From contig CALVAN010000001.1 in NCBI GenBank assembly GCA_944325555.1, positions 62,001 through 126,000 on the forward strand: a DNA stretch of 64,000 bases, given 5' to 3'. Positions within the stretch are counted from its first letter, which is position 1, and each line of letters opens with the position of its first letter. The notes beneath the pieces were generated by a model. It saw only the letters and a program-made list of their open reading frames with translations, did no database searches and had not been told where the DNA came from. This DNA is from Candidatus Gastranaerophilales bacterium. GTDB lineage: Bacteria > Cyanobacteriota > Vampirovibrionia > Gastranaerophilales > Gastranaerophilaceae. Shown here piece by piece: positions 42,714 to 51,294 of the stretch. The position numbers and the translations under genes were made by a program.

Positions 42714-43337
42714 TTAATATCCGTTATCCAGCCAAGGCCTTTCTCTGAATGTTGCGCCGAGGTTTTCTATCTGCTTTTTGCAGTCCTCTAAGTCTACTTT
42801 GTAATTTTTGTATCCGGTTACAATGGTTGCGGTTGTTTGTATTCCCGCTTTTACACATTCTTTTATAAAGTCCTTCATACCCTCATATGCGTGTTCTATT
42901 TTTGGTTGAGAGAGTTCGTCATAAACTTTTTGATTTTCTCCGTTAAAGCTGATGGAAACGCTGTCTATCAGTCCTTTTAGTTCTGGGACGATGTTTCTTT
43001 TATAAACAAGATTGCCGTGTCCGTTGGTGTTGATTCTTGTTTTGAGGTGCGGATATTTTTCTTTAATATATTTTGCAATTTCTTTTAATTCTTCAAGTTT
43101 TAAAATCGGCTCGCCGTAGCCGCAAAAAACTATCTCTTTATAATTTTGGGGTTGGATTTCATCAAGCTGTTTTTTTACTTCCGCAACGTTAAGTATTTCG
43201 CTGTCGAGAAAAAGATTTGCCCCTACAACATCGTCTTTTATTGAACGGATACAAAATACACAATCATTTGTACACAAATTTGTAAGGTTTATGTATAATT
43301 TGCCGTCCAGTACATATACGTAATTATTTTTGCTCAT
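42714..43337 (-). CDS. radical SAM protein (TatD-associated type)
   Basis: A 207-residue radical SAM enzyme with the 4Fe-4S motif C22-TND-C26-VF-C29 directly after YINLTNLC. The order YVLDGKLYINLTNLCTNDC, then VFCGYGEPILKLEEL and RINTNGHGNL, matches the short radical SAM family that is often linked to TatD nucleases; no tatD gene is seen here. The ATG at 43337 has GAGGGAGA upstream, better than 43367. The substrate is unknown. Confidence 0.87.
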   Translation of the reverse strand: MSKNNYVYVLDGKLYINLTNLCTNDCVFCIRSIKDDVVGANLFLDSEILNVAEVKKQLDEIQPQNYKEIVFCGYGEPILKLEELKEIAKYIKEKYPHLKTRINTNGHGNLVYKRNIVPELKGLIDSVSISFNGENQKVYDELSQPKIEHAYEGMKDFIKECVKAGIQTTATIVTGYKNYKVDLEDCKKQIENLGATFRERPWLDNGY

Positions 43338-43420
43338 AAATTTCTCCCTCAGAGCATTATTATACAATCAAAAAATTTAAAACAAAATTTTTTATATTGT
43401 TTAATTTTGTATTTATTATA

Positions 43421-43642
43421 CGGCTCACATTGTGAGCCGTAGGGGGTTCGGGGCGGAGCCCTGACGGAACTTGGATTAGAAACAGTTGTGTTTTGAGAAG
43501 ATTTTGACCGTAGCTTGTCACGGCAAAATCTTTGATAAAACACTTTACTGTTTCTTTTGATAAGCGCCGGTTTCTTTCTTTTGGTTCATTTTCTTTCTTT
43601 GCCTGCAAGATACAAAGAAAGAAAATGAACATAAGAAAAAAT
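43421..43642 (+). repeat. structured repeat element A, copy 2
   Basis: A 222-base copy. Its first hairpin is CGGCTCAC/GTGAGCCG. The middle folds as a long hairpin (AAACAGT...GTGTTTT...AGATTTT...CCGT / ACGG...AAAATCT...AAAACAC...ACTGTTT), and the last stem is GTTCATTTTCTTTCTTTG with its exact complement. It lies in a 640-base gene-free stretch together with B4. Confidence 0.78.
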
Positions 43643-43701
43643 AAAAACATAGATTTATGCTTTATTTGTTACCAATCCTTTGGAAAGAATAAGAAAAAAT
43701 T

Positions 43702-43878
43702 TGTCTGAGTGGGACCTCGCTTGTAGGAGTGGTACACGGAGTGCGAGTGGCGCCGAGTCTAGCATTTTACGGAAGTGACCCCATGCACTTGTTGCGGGTG
43801 CCCTTGTTGTATATCCAATATTGTACTTGTTTATTGCACCCGTTCAATGAGTTGTCGGGGTCAGTTGACTATATGAAA
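43702..43878 (+). repeat. structured repeat element B, copy 4
   Basis: A 177-base copy with left arm GACCTCGCT but no right arm or variable hairpin; the loop GGAGTGGTACACGGAGTGC is followed by TCTAGCATTTTACGG and the intact second domain (CGGGTGC/GCACCCG). Located about 100 bases beyond the stop codon of the minus-strand coiled-coil gene. Confidence 0.9.
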
Positions 43879-43979
43879 AATTTCTGTCACCGAATTATGT
43901 AACATATACAATTCTGTAGCGTAAGCCGAAGAATCTGTGTACTGTTTCTGAAATCGAAGTTCCTTAAAACGAATTATAA

Positions 43980-44663
43980 TTATAAAAGTGAAGAAGTTCC
44001 GCCGCCTTTGATATAAAAACCCATACCGAGCGGTTTGTATTTGCTGAGTTCGTTTTTAAGATTATAAACTTCTTTGTTTAATTCATTCATTTTGTAGCGG
44101 AGCGTTTCATTTTCGGTTTTGCATCTAACAAGCTCAACTACAACCTCATCCATGCCGTCGAGTTTTTCATCCAATTTTTCTTCCAAAAGCTGTGACATTT
44201 TTTCTTTAAGGCTTGCTTCCATATCCGCAAAAGCAGAGCAAATTTTTTCAACAGCAAGGTTAGAGTTCATTGTCATGGGAAAATTTACTGCCTTTGGCAT
44301 TGGTTGTACACCTTCCGGCAAACTGCTTTCTTCCGTTATTCTTTGAGTTACGGAAGGTGCAGTTTTTGATTTTTGAAGTTTTGAATCGGGAGCCTGAGAT
44401 TTTACGGGGACGGTTGCATAAGCTTTTTTGTTCTGGTTTTTAACCTCTTGAACCTCTTGGTTCATTGCTTTTACACGTCTTAAAATTTCCAAATCATCTT
44501 TTGTAAAGTATGTTCTGCCGTATTCGTCTTTTTTAGGCATTAAAGAAACCTGTGCACACAACTTGGCTATGCCTTTATTATCGGTGTCTAAAAGATTTCT
44601 GACTGTTTCGACGGAGAAATTTTTTAATGATGAATTGAAATGCCCGTTAGTAATATTACTCAA
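43980..44663 (-). CDS. putative DNA-binding coiled-coil protein (MerR-like N terminus)
   Basis: A 227-residue protein with a TTG start behind AAGGAAGGG. The N-terminal 70 residues (SVETVRNLLDTDNKGIAKLC...GRTYFTKDDLEILRRVKAM) resemble a MerR-type winged helix, a long Lys/Ser/Pro linker follows, and residues 140-210 form a coiled coil ending in LKNELSKYKPLGMGFYIKGG. This could be a regulator or a chromosome-organising protein. The C-terminal KPLGMGFYIK tail looks conserved by its lack of low complexity, and its role is unknown. Confidence 0.65.
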   Translation of the reverse strand: MSNITNGHFNSSLKNFSVETVRNLLDTDNKGIAKLCAQVSLMPKKDEYGRTYFTKDDLEILRRVKAMNQEVQEVKNQNKKAYATVPVKSQAPDSKLQKSKTAPSVTQRITEESSLPEGVQPMPKAVNFPMTMNSNLAVEKICSAFADMEASLKEKMSQLLEEKLDEKLDGMDEVVVELVRCKTENETLRYKMNELNKEVYNLKNELSKYKPLGMGFYIKGGGTSSLL

Positions 44664-44766
44664 GGTTACCCTTCCTTCTTGAAATCCCGAATTTTTTGGA
44701 AATACTTCCTAAAAAATACGCACGTTTGTAGTTTTTGTTTGTGCCGGACTTCGCCTCTTGATCTTA

Positions 44767-44800
44767 TGAAATATATATTAATTATAAGTATTATATTTCA
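44767..44800. promoter_or_regulatory. AT-rich inverted repeat between two divergent-looking small genes
   Basis: TGAAATATA pairs with TATATTTCA across a 16-base AT spacer, within the leader region of the gene starting at 44663. It could be an operator, but AT richness makes chance likely. Confidence 0.25.
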
Positions 44801-44837
44801 AAGCCACGGTTTACGTAAATATAAAAGTCAAATATCT

Positions 44838-45050
44838 TTACATTGTAAACGGATTTTTGGGCTTTACTTTGGACGGGTCGTTTTTCACTACCAGTCCGCA
44901 TTTTGAACAGGCAAGAGTTTCTCCCGTGCTGTCGATTGGTAGAAAAACGTGGTTGCATGTGTTTTCATAATCAACCTCGGGCGGCATATTGGAGATTTTT
45001 TCTTTTTTTTCTTTTTTTATTAATTTTGCTATCAGTTCAATAATATACAT
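44838..45050 (-). CDS. small zinc-ribbon-like protein
   Basis: A 70-residue protein with a hydrophobic/lysine N-terminal helix (MYIIELIAKLIKKEKKEK) and a metal site C32-x-H34 ... C48-SK-C51-G, the pattern of a short zinc ribbon. The frame continues upstream into repeat B5, but the ATG at 45050, 7 bases from the end of B5, is the first start outside the repeat. No Shine-Dalgarno sequence is seen. Possibly membrane-proximal; function unknown. Confidence 0.65.
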   Translation of the reverse strand: MYIIELIAKLIKKEKKEKISNMPPEVDYENTCNHVFLPIDSTGETLACSKCGLVVKNDPSKVKPKNPFTM

Positions 45051-45056
45051 AATAAA

Positions 45057-45218
45057 TGTCTGAGTGGGACCTCGCTTGTACCCAAGGGCATCCTGATTTG
45101 TAATAACAATTAGGAGAGGCAGCGAGGTCGCATAAGCTGTAATTTTGCTCAAGTGACCCCATGTACTTGTTTATTGTACCTGCTCAATGAGTTGTCGGGG
45201 CCAGTTGACTATATGAAA
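45057..45218 (+). repeat. structured repeat element B, copy 5 (short second domain)
   Basis: A 162-base copy with both first-stem arms and the variable hairpin TCCTGATTTGT/ACAATTAGGA. The second domain is shortened: the bases between two ACTTGTT direct repeats are missing, leaving GTACTTGTTTATTGTAC. Its left end is 7 bases from the start codon of the zinc-ribbon gene, its right end 14 bases from a terminator. Confidence 0.88.
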
Positions 45219-45231
45219 TATTATACATAAT

Positions 45232-45262
45232 AAAAAGCCTTTAGGCATTATGCTAAAGGCTT
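45232..45262 (-). terminator. terminator of the gene at 45326-45706
   Basis: AAGCCTTTAG pairs with CTAAAGGCTT around GCATTATG; on the minus strand it is followed by TTTTTATTA. Confidence 0.75.
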
Positions 45263-45325
45263 CAAACGTATATTAAATATCGGAGAAGTTGGAGAGGTAG
45301 AAGTGTATGAAATTTTCGTACCGGT

Positions 45326-45706
45326 TTATTGCACCATAGCTGCAGCTATTTCGTATTTGGAAGCTTCGGACAATCCTTCAAATTCTTCCATTTCGTTTAT
45401 TGCAATCAAGCCTTTTGCTACCTGATCTTCAAAGCTTGTTACAAAACCTGCAATACGTGCAGCCTGTTCCGGTGTAACATATTTTGATACATCATAAGTT
45501 CTTGTTGTGGCTTTCGGGTTAACAACTACAGCCGAATTTGCCATATAAGTTAATACATCTTCCGGTTTAACCGTCGGATTTTGCGGGGCGTTTTGAGCTG
45601 CCTCGGGTTGTTTTTCTTCAGGTTTAGTTTCGCTTCCTTTGGCCGGATTGCCGTAAGGATTTACTGCACCTGTATTGATACCAATTCCGCGAATGTTTTC
45701 TGTCAT
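45326..45706 (-). CDS. small soluble protein of unknown function
   Basis: A 126-residue protein without a signal peptide. The first 50 residues are Pro/Glu/Asn-rich and probably disordered (GSETKPEEKQPEAAQNAPQN); the rest is a compact helical part with YDVSKYVTPEQAARIAGFVTSFEDQVAKGLIAINEMEEF. The ribosome binding site GGAGAAGA precedes the ATG. Own terminator; single-gene unit. No recognised family. Confidence 0.68.
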   Translation of the reverse strand: MTENIRGIGINTGAVNPYGNPAKGSETKPEEKQPEAAQNAPQNPTVKPEDVLTYMANSAVVVNPKATTRTYDVSKYVTPEQAARIAGFVTSFEDQVAKGLIAINEMEEFEGLSEASKYEIAAAMVQ

Positions 45707-45884
45707 TTTATCTTCTCCTGTTTAATATTTGTTCCACAGATTTGTTATCGGCTTAAAGTTTAATGAACTTTAGAAAAAAGTTGTTATTTTGCTTAAAATG
45801 TTTACATAAGTTTACAATAAACCGGGGTACATTACGGCGGTTATTCTGGGGTTATTATTTAATACCGTGATTTAGGCAAATTTT

Positions 45885-45901
45885 TATAATAAAATAAAAT
45901 T
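45885..45901 (+). promoter_or_regulatory. -10 box close to the SDR start codon
   Basis: TATAAT at 45885-45890 lies 11 bases before the ATG at 45902, with no Shine-Dalgarno sequence between, giving a predicted leader of about five bases. Confidence 0.45.
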
Positions 45902-46789
45902 ATGGAAAAATATGTTTTAATTACGGGTTCATCTTCGGGTCTTGGCAAAGCAACCGCTCAAAAACTTGCTGCAAATGGGTTTAAAGTTTTTGCAGGTGTA
46001 AGAAATCAGGCGGATAAAGAGGCGCTTGAGCTGCTTCATTCAAATATAATCCCTGTTTTTATTGATATAACAAGTGACGAAAGTGTCAATTGCGCATTTG
46101 AAAGAATAAAAGAACATACAGACAGGCTTTATGCTCTTGTAAACAATGCCGGTGTTGCACTGGCAGGGCCTGTTGAGTATATTCCAGTTGATATTTTAAA
46201 AAAGCAGTTTGATATTAACGTGTTCGGAGCAATAAGAGTTGCTCAAAAGGCGCTGCCGATGATGAAGGGGAACAACGATTGCAGAATTGTCAATATTAGT
46301 TCTATGTCGAGTTACGGCATATTTCCGTTTATTTCTCCTTATTGTGTATCAAAACGGGCAATGGACATGTTTTTTAACTCTTTAATTCTCGAATGCAAAA
46401 TGCCGCAGCTTAAGGTGATATCAATAAAACCGGGTGTGGTTGCTACCGGAATATGGAACAAATCCGTTGACGAATCCTTGAAAAATCTTGAGCACCTTTG
46501 TGAAGAAGGCAGACAAAAGTATGCCGGAGAGTTCGATTTTTTAATGAAAAATGCCCGTAAAAACACGGATAGGGGTTTGCAGCCCGAGGATATTGCAAAT
46601 CTTGTTTATAAGGTGTTAACGATAAAAAATCCTAAACTTTCTTACAATATCGGCAAGGATTCCGCTGCGGCAAGGGTTATGTCTTTTCTGCCGCAAAAGT
46701 TGTGCAATTTTATTGTTAAAACTGGGCTTGAAAAACGAATAATGTCTGAGAGGGACCTCGCTTGTACCCATGGGCATTCTGATTTGTAA
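45902..46789 (+). CDS. short-chain dehydrogenase/reductase with a repeat-derived C terminus
   Basis: A 295-residue SDR oxidoreductase. The cofactor motif TGSSSGLG spans residues 8-15, NNAG lies at 81-84 and the catalytic Y147-x-x-x-K151 with a serine near 134 is present. The C-terminal helix shape fits retinol/17-beta-type relatives, but the substrate is unknown. The last 15 codons and stop (from MSERDLAC onwards) are encoded inside repeat B6, so the natural end has probably been replaced. A TATAAT box lies just before the start. Confidence 0.88.
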   Translation: MEKYVLITGSSSGLGKATAQKLAANGFKVFAGVRNQADKEALELLHSNIIPVFIDITSDESVNCAFERIKEHTDRLYALVNNAGVALAGPVEYIPVDILKKQFDINVFGAIRVAQKALPMMKGNNDCRIVNISSMSSYGIFPFISPYCVSKRAMDMFFNSLILECKMPQLKVISIKPGVVATGIWNKSVDESLKNLEHLCEEGRQKYAGEFDFLMKNARKNTDRGLQPEDIANLVYKVLTIKNPKLSYNIGKDSAAARVMSFLPQKLCNFIVKTGLEKRIMSERDLACTHGHSDL

Positions 46790-46904
46790 TAACAATTAGG
46801 AGAGGCAGCGAGGTCGCCTAAGCTATAATTTTGCTCAAGTGACCCCATGTACTTGTTTATTGCACCTGCTCAATGAGTTGTCGGGGGCAGTTGACTATAT
46901 GAAA
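46743..46904 (+). repeat. structured repeat element B, copy 6
   Basis: A 162-base copy close to B5, with the same shortened second domain and the variable hairpin ATTTGTAATAACAAT. Its first 47 bases are translated as the end of the SDR gene. Confidence 0.88.
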
Positions 46905-46991
46905 AGTTAATAATAGTTTACTTATTGGCAACTTTTTAGGTTGTTTTGTTTTAATATTAACAGTGAAGTAGGTTGCGGCAAATTTTGTGTT

Positions 46992-48707
46992 ATGACAATG
47001 AATTCCATAAATAATACATATAAAAGCTTTTTAAACACACTGGGTGTTGCAAAAACACCTTATTTCAGGCAGCAAAGTATTCCTGCCGTATCCGTGAATG
47101 TTGGAGATGTAAATGCCACTCAAAACACTGCTGCCTCAAATACACAGACACAGGATAATCAGGGAAGCAGCCGCAAAAAATTGTTCGGTATAATCGGGAT
47201 TTCCGTTGGGTCGGCGCTGTTGCTTACCGTTATAGGACTTTTTACTTTAAGTAAGGGATTTTCAGGGAATGTTGCCAGAAGGTTAAGAAAAATTTCTGAC
47301 GGGGCAAAAAAGGCAATTTATGACCTTACAACCCAATCACAGGAATTGACAGAATCTCAAAAAATAAAATTGGGTTTGCACAAAGGCGTGCAGCACTTTG
47401 CTGATGCGATGCAGGCTTCATCCAATATTTCCGCAATAAAAGACAGCGCAATGCTGAAACTTTTAAAGAAAATGCGTTTGCAGCCTATGGTAAACTCGGT
47501 TGATAGATTCTTTAAAAACAAACTGATTTTAAAAACAAAAAATGTTGCCTATAACGAGGCCGAATATGCCACGATACAATTCTGCAATTATCTTGAAAAA
47601 CTTGCAAAGCAAAAAAATGCACCTGAACTTGCTCAAAAAGCAAAACAAATTATGGCTGATTATTCGGCAAAATTTTCGGCACCTAATCACATAAAACGTT
47701 CGGAAGAAGCATGGGAAAGCATGCAGGGGCTGCATAGTGATGTTTATAACAGACTGTTTAAACCTAAGGGCGGATTTTTTAAAAACTTAAAGCAGTTCCG
47801 CTCATATATAACTACTGACTTGATTGCTCCCCGAAGAAACGTAATCGACAGGGAAATCCGTCAGGCAAAAGCCGGCATTTCCAATAACCTTACGGATGTT
47901 AACGGTGCAATAAAAGAAGCCTTTAACGATTTGAAAGTCAGCATTAACCCCCGTAACGACAAAGCTGTTGATATTGTTAAAAAAATCAATAAACTGCTTG
48001 AAGAGGGGAAAAATCTTAAAGGCGCTACGGAAGCTCAAACAAGAGCCCGTCTGTTTGCAGATATTAAGGTCAATCTTGATGAACTTTCAGGCATTGCTCA
48101 AAAGGATATAAAAGACCCTAATGATTTGAAACTTGCACGCCAGCGGATTGCAAAATTTTATGACATAATTAAACCCGATTTTTACAAAAAAGGACTTGCT
48201 CAGGAAGCAATTACAGATGTAAAAAATATGTTTGAGCAAGGGGCGCAGTCAAAAGAATATCAGCTTGCTCATAAGTATATGAAAACAATGAACACAAAGC
48301 TAAATAATGCCATTTATCAGGAGATGAATGTTTATGAAAAAATGGCAGAACTGGCAGTAGGTTCTGCTCCGTCTGATATTTTAGGTATTTTGGCACCGAC
48401 TGCTCTGGGGGTCGGGATGATAGTAAATGCAGATAATAAAGATGAGCGTATTTCTAAAACACTTACACAGGGTGTGCCTATTTTAGGCGGTGTAGGTGTT
48501 ACATATTACGGTACGGTGAGAGGTTATACAGGGGCTAAAAACCTTATGCTGGGTCTTGGCTCCGGCTGGATTTTGAATATAATCGGCACAAAAGTTGATG
48601 AGTATGTAAAAAAATACAGAGGGGAACAACAAAAGCTGAAATCGGCATTTGAATCCTGGACAAAACTGCAAAAAACGCAAAACCCTCGAAATGAGCAGAA
48701 CGGTTAA
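46992..48707 (+). CDS. large membrane-associated helical protein of unknown function
   Basis: About 570 residues. A disordered N-terminal stretch with Thr/Asn/Gln (QNTAASNTQTQDNQGSS) is followed by a transmembrane segment (IIGISVGSALLLTVIGLFTLS) and a long, basic, mostly helical region with coiled-coil character, then two further hydrophobic segments near residues 470-530 (GILAPTALGVGMIV and LMLGLGSGWILNIIG). No catalytic motif is visible. The start is placed at the ATG at 46992; the frame is open to 46941. It lies 87 bases after repeat B6 and upstream of a sensor kinase. Confidence 0.68.
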   Translation: MTMNSINNTYKSFLNTLGVAKTPYFRQQSIPAVSVNVGDVNATQNTAASNTQTQDNQGSSRKKLFGIIGISVGSALLLTVIGLFTLSKGFSGNVARRLRKISDGAKKAIYDLTTQSQELTESQKIKLGLHKGVQHFADAMQASSNISAIKDSAMLKLLKKMRLQPMVNSVDRFFKNKLILKTKNVAYNEAEYATIQFCNYLEKLAKQKNAPELAQKAKQIMADYSAKFSAPNHIKRSEEAWESMQGLHSDVYNRLFKPKGGFFKNLKQFRSYITTDLIAPRRNVIDREIRQAKAGISNNLTDVNGAIKEAFNDLKVSINPRNDKAVDIVKKINKLLEEGKNLKGATEAQTRARLFADIKVNLDELSGIAQKDIKDPNDLKLARQRIAKFYDIIKPDFYKKGLAQEAITDVKNMFEQGAQSKEYQLAHKYMKTMNTKLNNAIYQEMNVYEKMAELAVGSAPSDILGILAPTALGVGMIVNADNKDERISKTLTQGVPILGGVGVTYYGTVRGYTGAKNLMLGLGSGWILNIIGTKVDEYVKKYRGEQQKLKSAFESWTKLQKTQNPRNEQNG

Positions 48708-48765
48708 GAGTTTTAACTGTTTAACATAGCTCTCGGGAATCATTTCATATACACGCTAAAAGTGG

Positions 48766-48783
48766 TATTATTGCGGATAAGAT
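48766..48783 (+). promoter_or_regulatory. extended -10 box for the sensor kinase operon
   Basis: TG-G-TATTAT ending at 48771, 12 bases before the ATG; weak GGATAAG could act as a partial ribosome binding site. Confidence 0.4.
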
Positions 48784-50373
48784 ATGTTTAAATTCGCAAA
48801 ATACTTTTTTATAGTTTTTTTAATCACAGCTATATTGCCGCTTGTGATTATGTTTTTGTGGAATAATTCACAGATGCAAAAGGTTCAGGCTATGATGTGG
48901 AAAAACGGGATGGCAAACGGCATAGCAAAGCTTGAGCAGAATTTGAATAACAACCTTATTATACAAGAAGGAGAAATTCAAAAAAAGTTATATTTTACGC
49001 CAAAAACAGCACAAAATGTGAAAACTATCAAAACAATTTTAGACAAATACAGTGTGTCAACGGCAAATGTTGATATTTTACAACCTGTTTCTTTTTATGA
49101 AAAATATAATGATACATTAAACACCTGTACGCTTTTGCCGCTTGAGTATAATACTAAAAGCTTGAAAATCTGTAGGCCTCTTGATTTGCAAGAGGTCAGA
49201 CCAGCAGGTCCGTATAATATAGAAATAAGATTTGATAAAAACAGTAAAGCTACATCCGTTAAAAATATTGCGGTAGATCCAATGTCTACTCAAATTTATG
49301 ATAAAACGGCAGTTATATTTGAAAAGATTTTTAATCTGAAAACAAATCCGCAAAACAGTATTTTTGAAATAAAAAATAATGATAATAAAATAATAAGCTA
49401 TATTTATATCTCTATAGCGTCACGCCCAAGCCGGCTTCAGATAGATAACATCATAACCGGGTTGTTTATTTTGTTTGTCGGGGTTATTTCCAGCTTTATT
49501 ATAGGTATGATAATAAACAGAGTTTTTGTATTGCCTGTTATGGCTCTTTCTAATGCAACAAATGAAATTAAAAAAGGCAATTTTGATTTCAGATTGACAG
49601 TTAAAAATAATATTGAGCTTATACAAAACATCTATAACAGCTTTAATGATATGACCAGAGAGCTTGCTGCTAAAGAAAAATTGCGGCAGAGCTTTATCTC
49701 TAATTTAACGCATGATTTGCGCACTCCGCTTGTTTCGCAATCACAATCTCTGGAATTGATTTCTCAAAAATTTAAAGAAATAGGGCTGCAAAATGAGTAT
49801 GAACTGGCGGAAAGTCTTGCGCAAAATAATGAGCATCTTTTAAAAATGGTAAATCTTATTTTGGAATCTTACAGTTTTGACTCACAAAAGCTTAAACTGA
49901 ATATAGAAAAAGTGGATCTTTTTGAGCTGGTTGAAGGGTGCGAAGAAAAATTGAAACCTCTTATTAATGACAAAAAAGTTCAGTTCATTAATAATATATA
50001 TAGGGGTGGAACAACGATAGACGGCGATAAATTCCACCTTACACGTGTTTTTATGAACATATTGTCCAATGCAATAGACAATACATCGGAAAATGATTAT
50101 ATAAAAATTAATGCTCATTATGACGACAAAAATGTTGTTATAACTATAGAAGATAACGGCAACGGCATTGCACCCGAGGATTTGAAGTTTATTTTTGACA
50201 GATATTATTCTGGCAAAAGCCTTGAACGTAAATTGGGCTCGGGTTTTGGTTTAAGTGTTTGTCAGAAGTTAATCGATATGCATAAAGGTACTATTACTGC
50301 AGAAAGTGAAATAAATAAGTTCACAAGATTTACGATAACACTCCCCCAGCATCAAAATAAAGAGGAAAAATAA
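48784..50373 (+). CDS. membrane sensor histidine kinase
   Basis: A 529-residue kinase with two transmembrane segments (about residues 8-25 and 224-248) around a 200-residue outside sensor domain that I do not recognise, a HAMP domain (about 245-297), a HisKA domain with phospho-accepting H310 in LTHDLRTPL, and an ATPase domain with N-box ILSNAID, DNGNGI and GSGFGLSV. Its stop overlaps the response regulator start by one base (TAATG), so they form one two-component system. The stimulus is unknown. Confidence 0.92.
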   Translation: MFKFAKYFFIVFLITAILPLVIMFLWNNSQMQKVQAMMWKNGMANGIAKLEQNLNNNLIIQEGEIQKKLYFTPKTAQNVKTIKTILDKYSVSTANVDILQPVSFYEKYNDTLNTCTLLPLEYNTKSLKICRPLDLQEVRPAGPYNIEIRFDKNSKATSVKNIAVDPMSTQIYDKTAVIFEKIFNLKTNPQNSIFEIKNNDNKIISYIYISIASRPSRLQIDNIITGLFILFVGVISSFIIGMIINRVFVLPVMALSNATNEIKKGNFDFRLTVKNNIELIQNIYNSFNDMTRELAAKEKLRQSFISNLTHDLRTPLVSQSQSLELISQKFKEIGLQNEYELAESLAQNNEHLLKMVNLILESYSFDSQKLKLNIEKVDLFELVEGCEEKLKPLINDKKVQFINNIYRGGTTIDGDKFHLTRVFMNILSNAIDNTSENDYIKINAHYDDKNVVITIEDNGNGIAPEDLKFIFDRYYSGKSLERKLGSGFGLSVCQKLIDMHKGTITAESEINKFTRFTITLPQHQNKEEK

Positions 50374-51023
50374 TGGAAATATTAATAGTTGAAGATTACC
50401 TGCATACAAGAAAAACAACTGCCTACGGCTTAAAAATAAAATTGCCGGATGTTAATATTACTGAGGCTGAAAACGGGCAGTCTGCAATTAATTATGTAAA
50501 AGCGGGGCACAAACCCGATATTATTCTAATGGATATTTCTATGCCTATTATGAACGGTATTGATGCTACTTTACATATTAAAAACATTTTGCCGGACACA
50601 AAAGTTGTTATGCTTACTTCTTTCAGCGAAAAGAAACTTGTGCTATCCGCATTTAAATCGGGCGCAAATGCATATTGTCTTAAAAACATAAAACTGGACG
50701 AGCTTGTGCATGTTATTCATTCTGTGTTGAACGGTGCAATATGGATTGATCCTTCTATTGCACAGTTTATACTTGAGATTATGCAGTCAAATGCTGTTGA
50801 ATCTCAGATACAAGAACATGCTTCTTATGACTTTGATTTGACCGCCAGAGAAAAAGATATACTAAAACTTGTTGCGGCAGGAAAATCTAACAAAGAAATT
50901 GCTGACGAATTGATTTTATCTATACATACGGTAAAAAATCATTTGAAAAATATACTGCAGAAGTTGTGTGTTGAAGATAGAACTCAGGCTGCAATCCTTG
51001 CGATAAAGGAAAAATTGGTGTAA
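50373..51023 (+). CDS. NarL/LuxR-type response regulator
   Basis: A 216-residue regulator with a receiver domain (phospho-acceptor D54 in IILMDISMPIMNG, K and T/S switch residues in VVMLTSFSEKK) and a C-terminal LuxR-type helix-turn-helix (LTAREKDILKLVAAGKSNKEIADELILSIHTVKNHL, residues 151-186). It would be phosphorylated by the kinase encoded directly upstream. NarL-type regulators usually pair with HisKA_3 kinases, whereas this kinase is a HisKA/HPK1 type. Confidence 0.93.
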   Translation: MEILIVEDYLHTRKTTAYGLKIKLPDVNITEAENGQSAINYVKAGHKPDIILMDISMPIMNGIDATLHIKNILPDTKVVMLTSFSEKKLVLSAFKSGANAYCLKNIKLDELVHVIHSVLNGAIWIDPSIAQFILEIMQSNAVESQIQEHASYDFDLTAREKDILKLVAAGKSNKEIADELILSIHTVKNHLKNILQKLCVEDRTQAAILAIKEKLV

Positions 51024-51171
51024 ATGCGCACCATGCCTTAAAATAGCCCTGCGGGGTCATTGCCGATTATATAAATAAAATTATAATAAATATGTAAAGA
51101 GAAATCCCTGACACGATATCAGAACAGCTCACACTAACTATCACATCAGTTCAGTTGTAAATTCTCTTTAA

Positions 51172-51205
51172 AAAGGCTATTCGTCCCTGTGAATAGCCTT
51201 TTACT
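51172..51205 (+). terminator. terminator of the two-component operon
   Basis: AAAGGCTATTC pairs with GAATAGCCTTT, followed by a T-rich stretch. Confidence 0.75.
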
Positions 51206-51235
51206 TTTTTTGCGTTTAAATTGTAGGTCTAAATA

Positions 51236-51280
51236 TAAAAATAGCTGTTTGTATCTGTTACAAACAGCTATTTTATTTTT
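51236..51280. terminator. bidirectional terminator
   Basis: AAATAGCTGTTTGTA pairs with TACAAACAGCTATTT with A- and T-runs on both sides. On the minus strand it serves the gene at 51295-51573. Confidence 0.85.
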
Positions 51281-51294
51281 CTTTTCATTTTTTA

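Noticed and set aside
44767-44800. AT-rich inverted repeat as a firm operator site
   Set aside because: The sequence is nearly all A and T, so a nine-base palindrome is easily expected by chance; listed only at low confidence.
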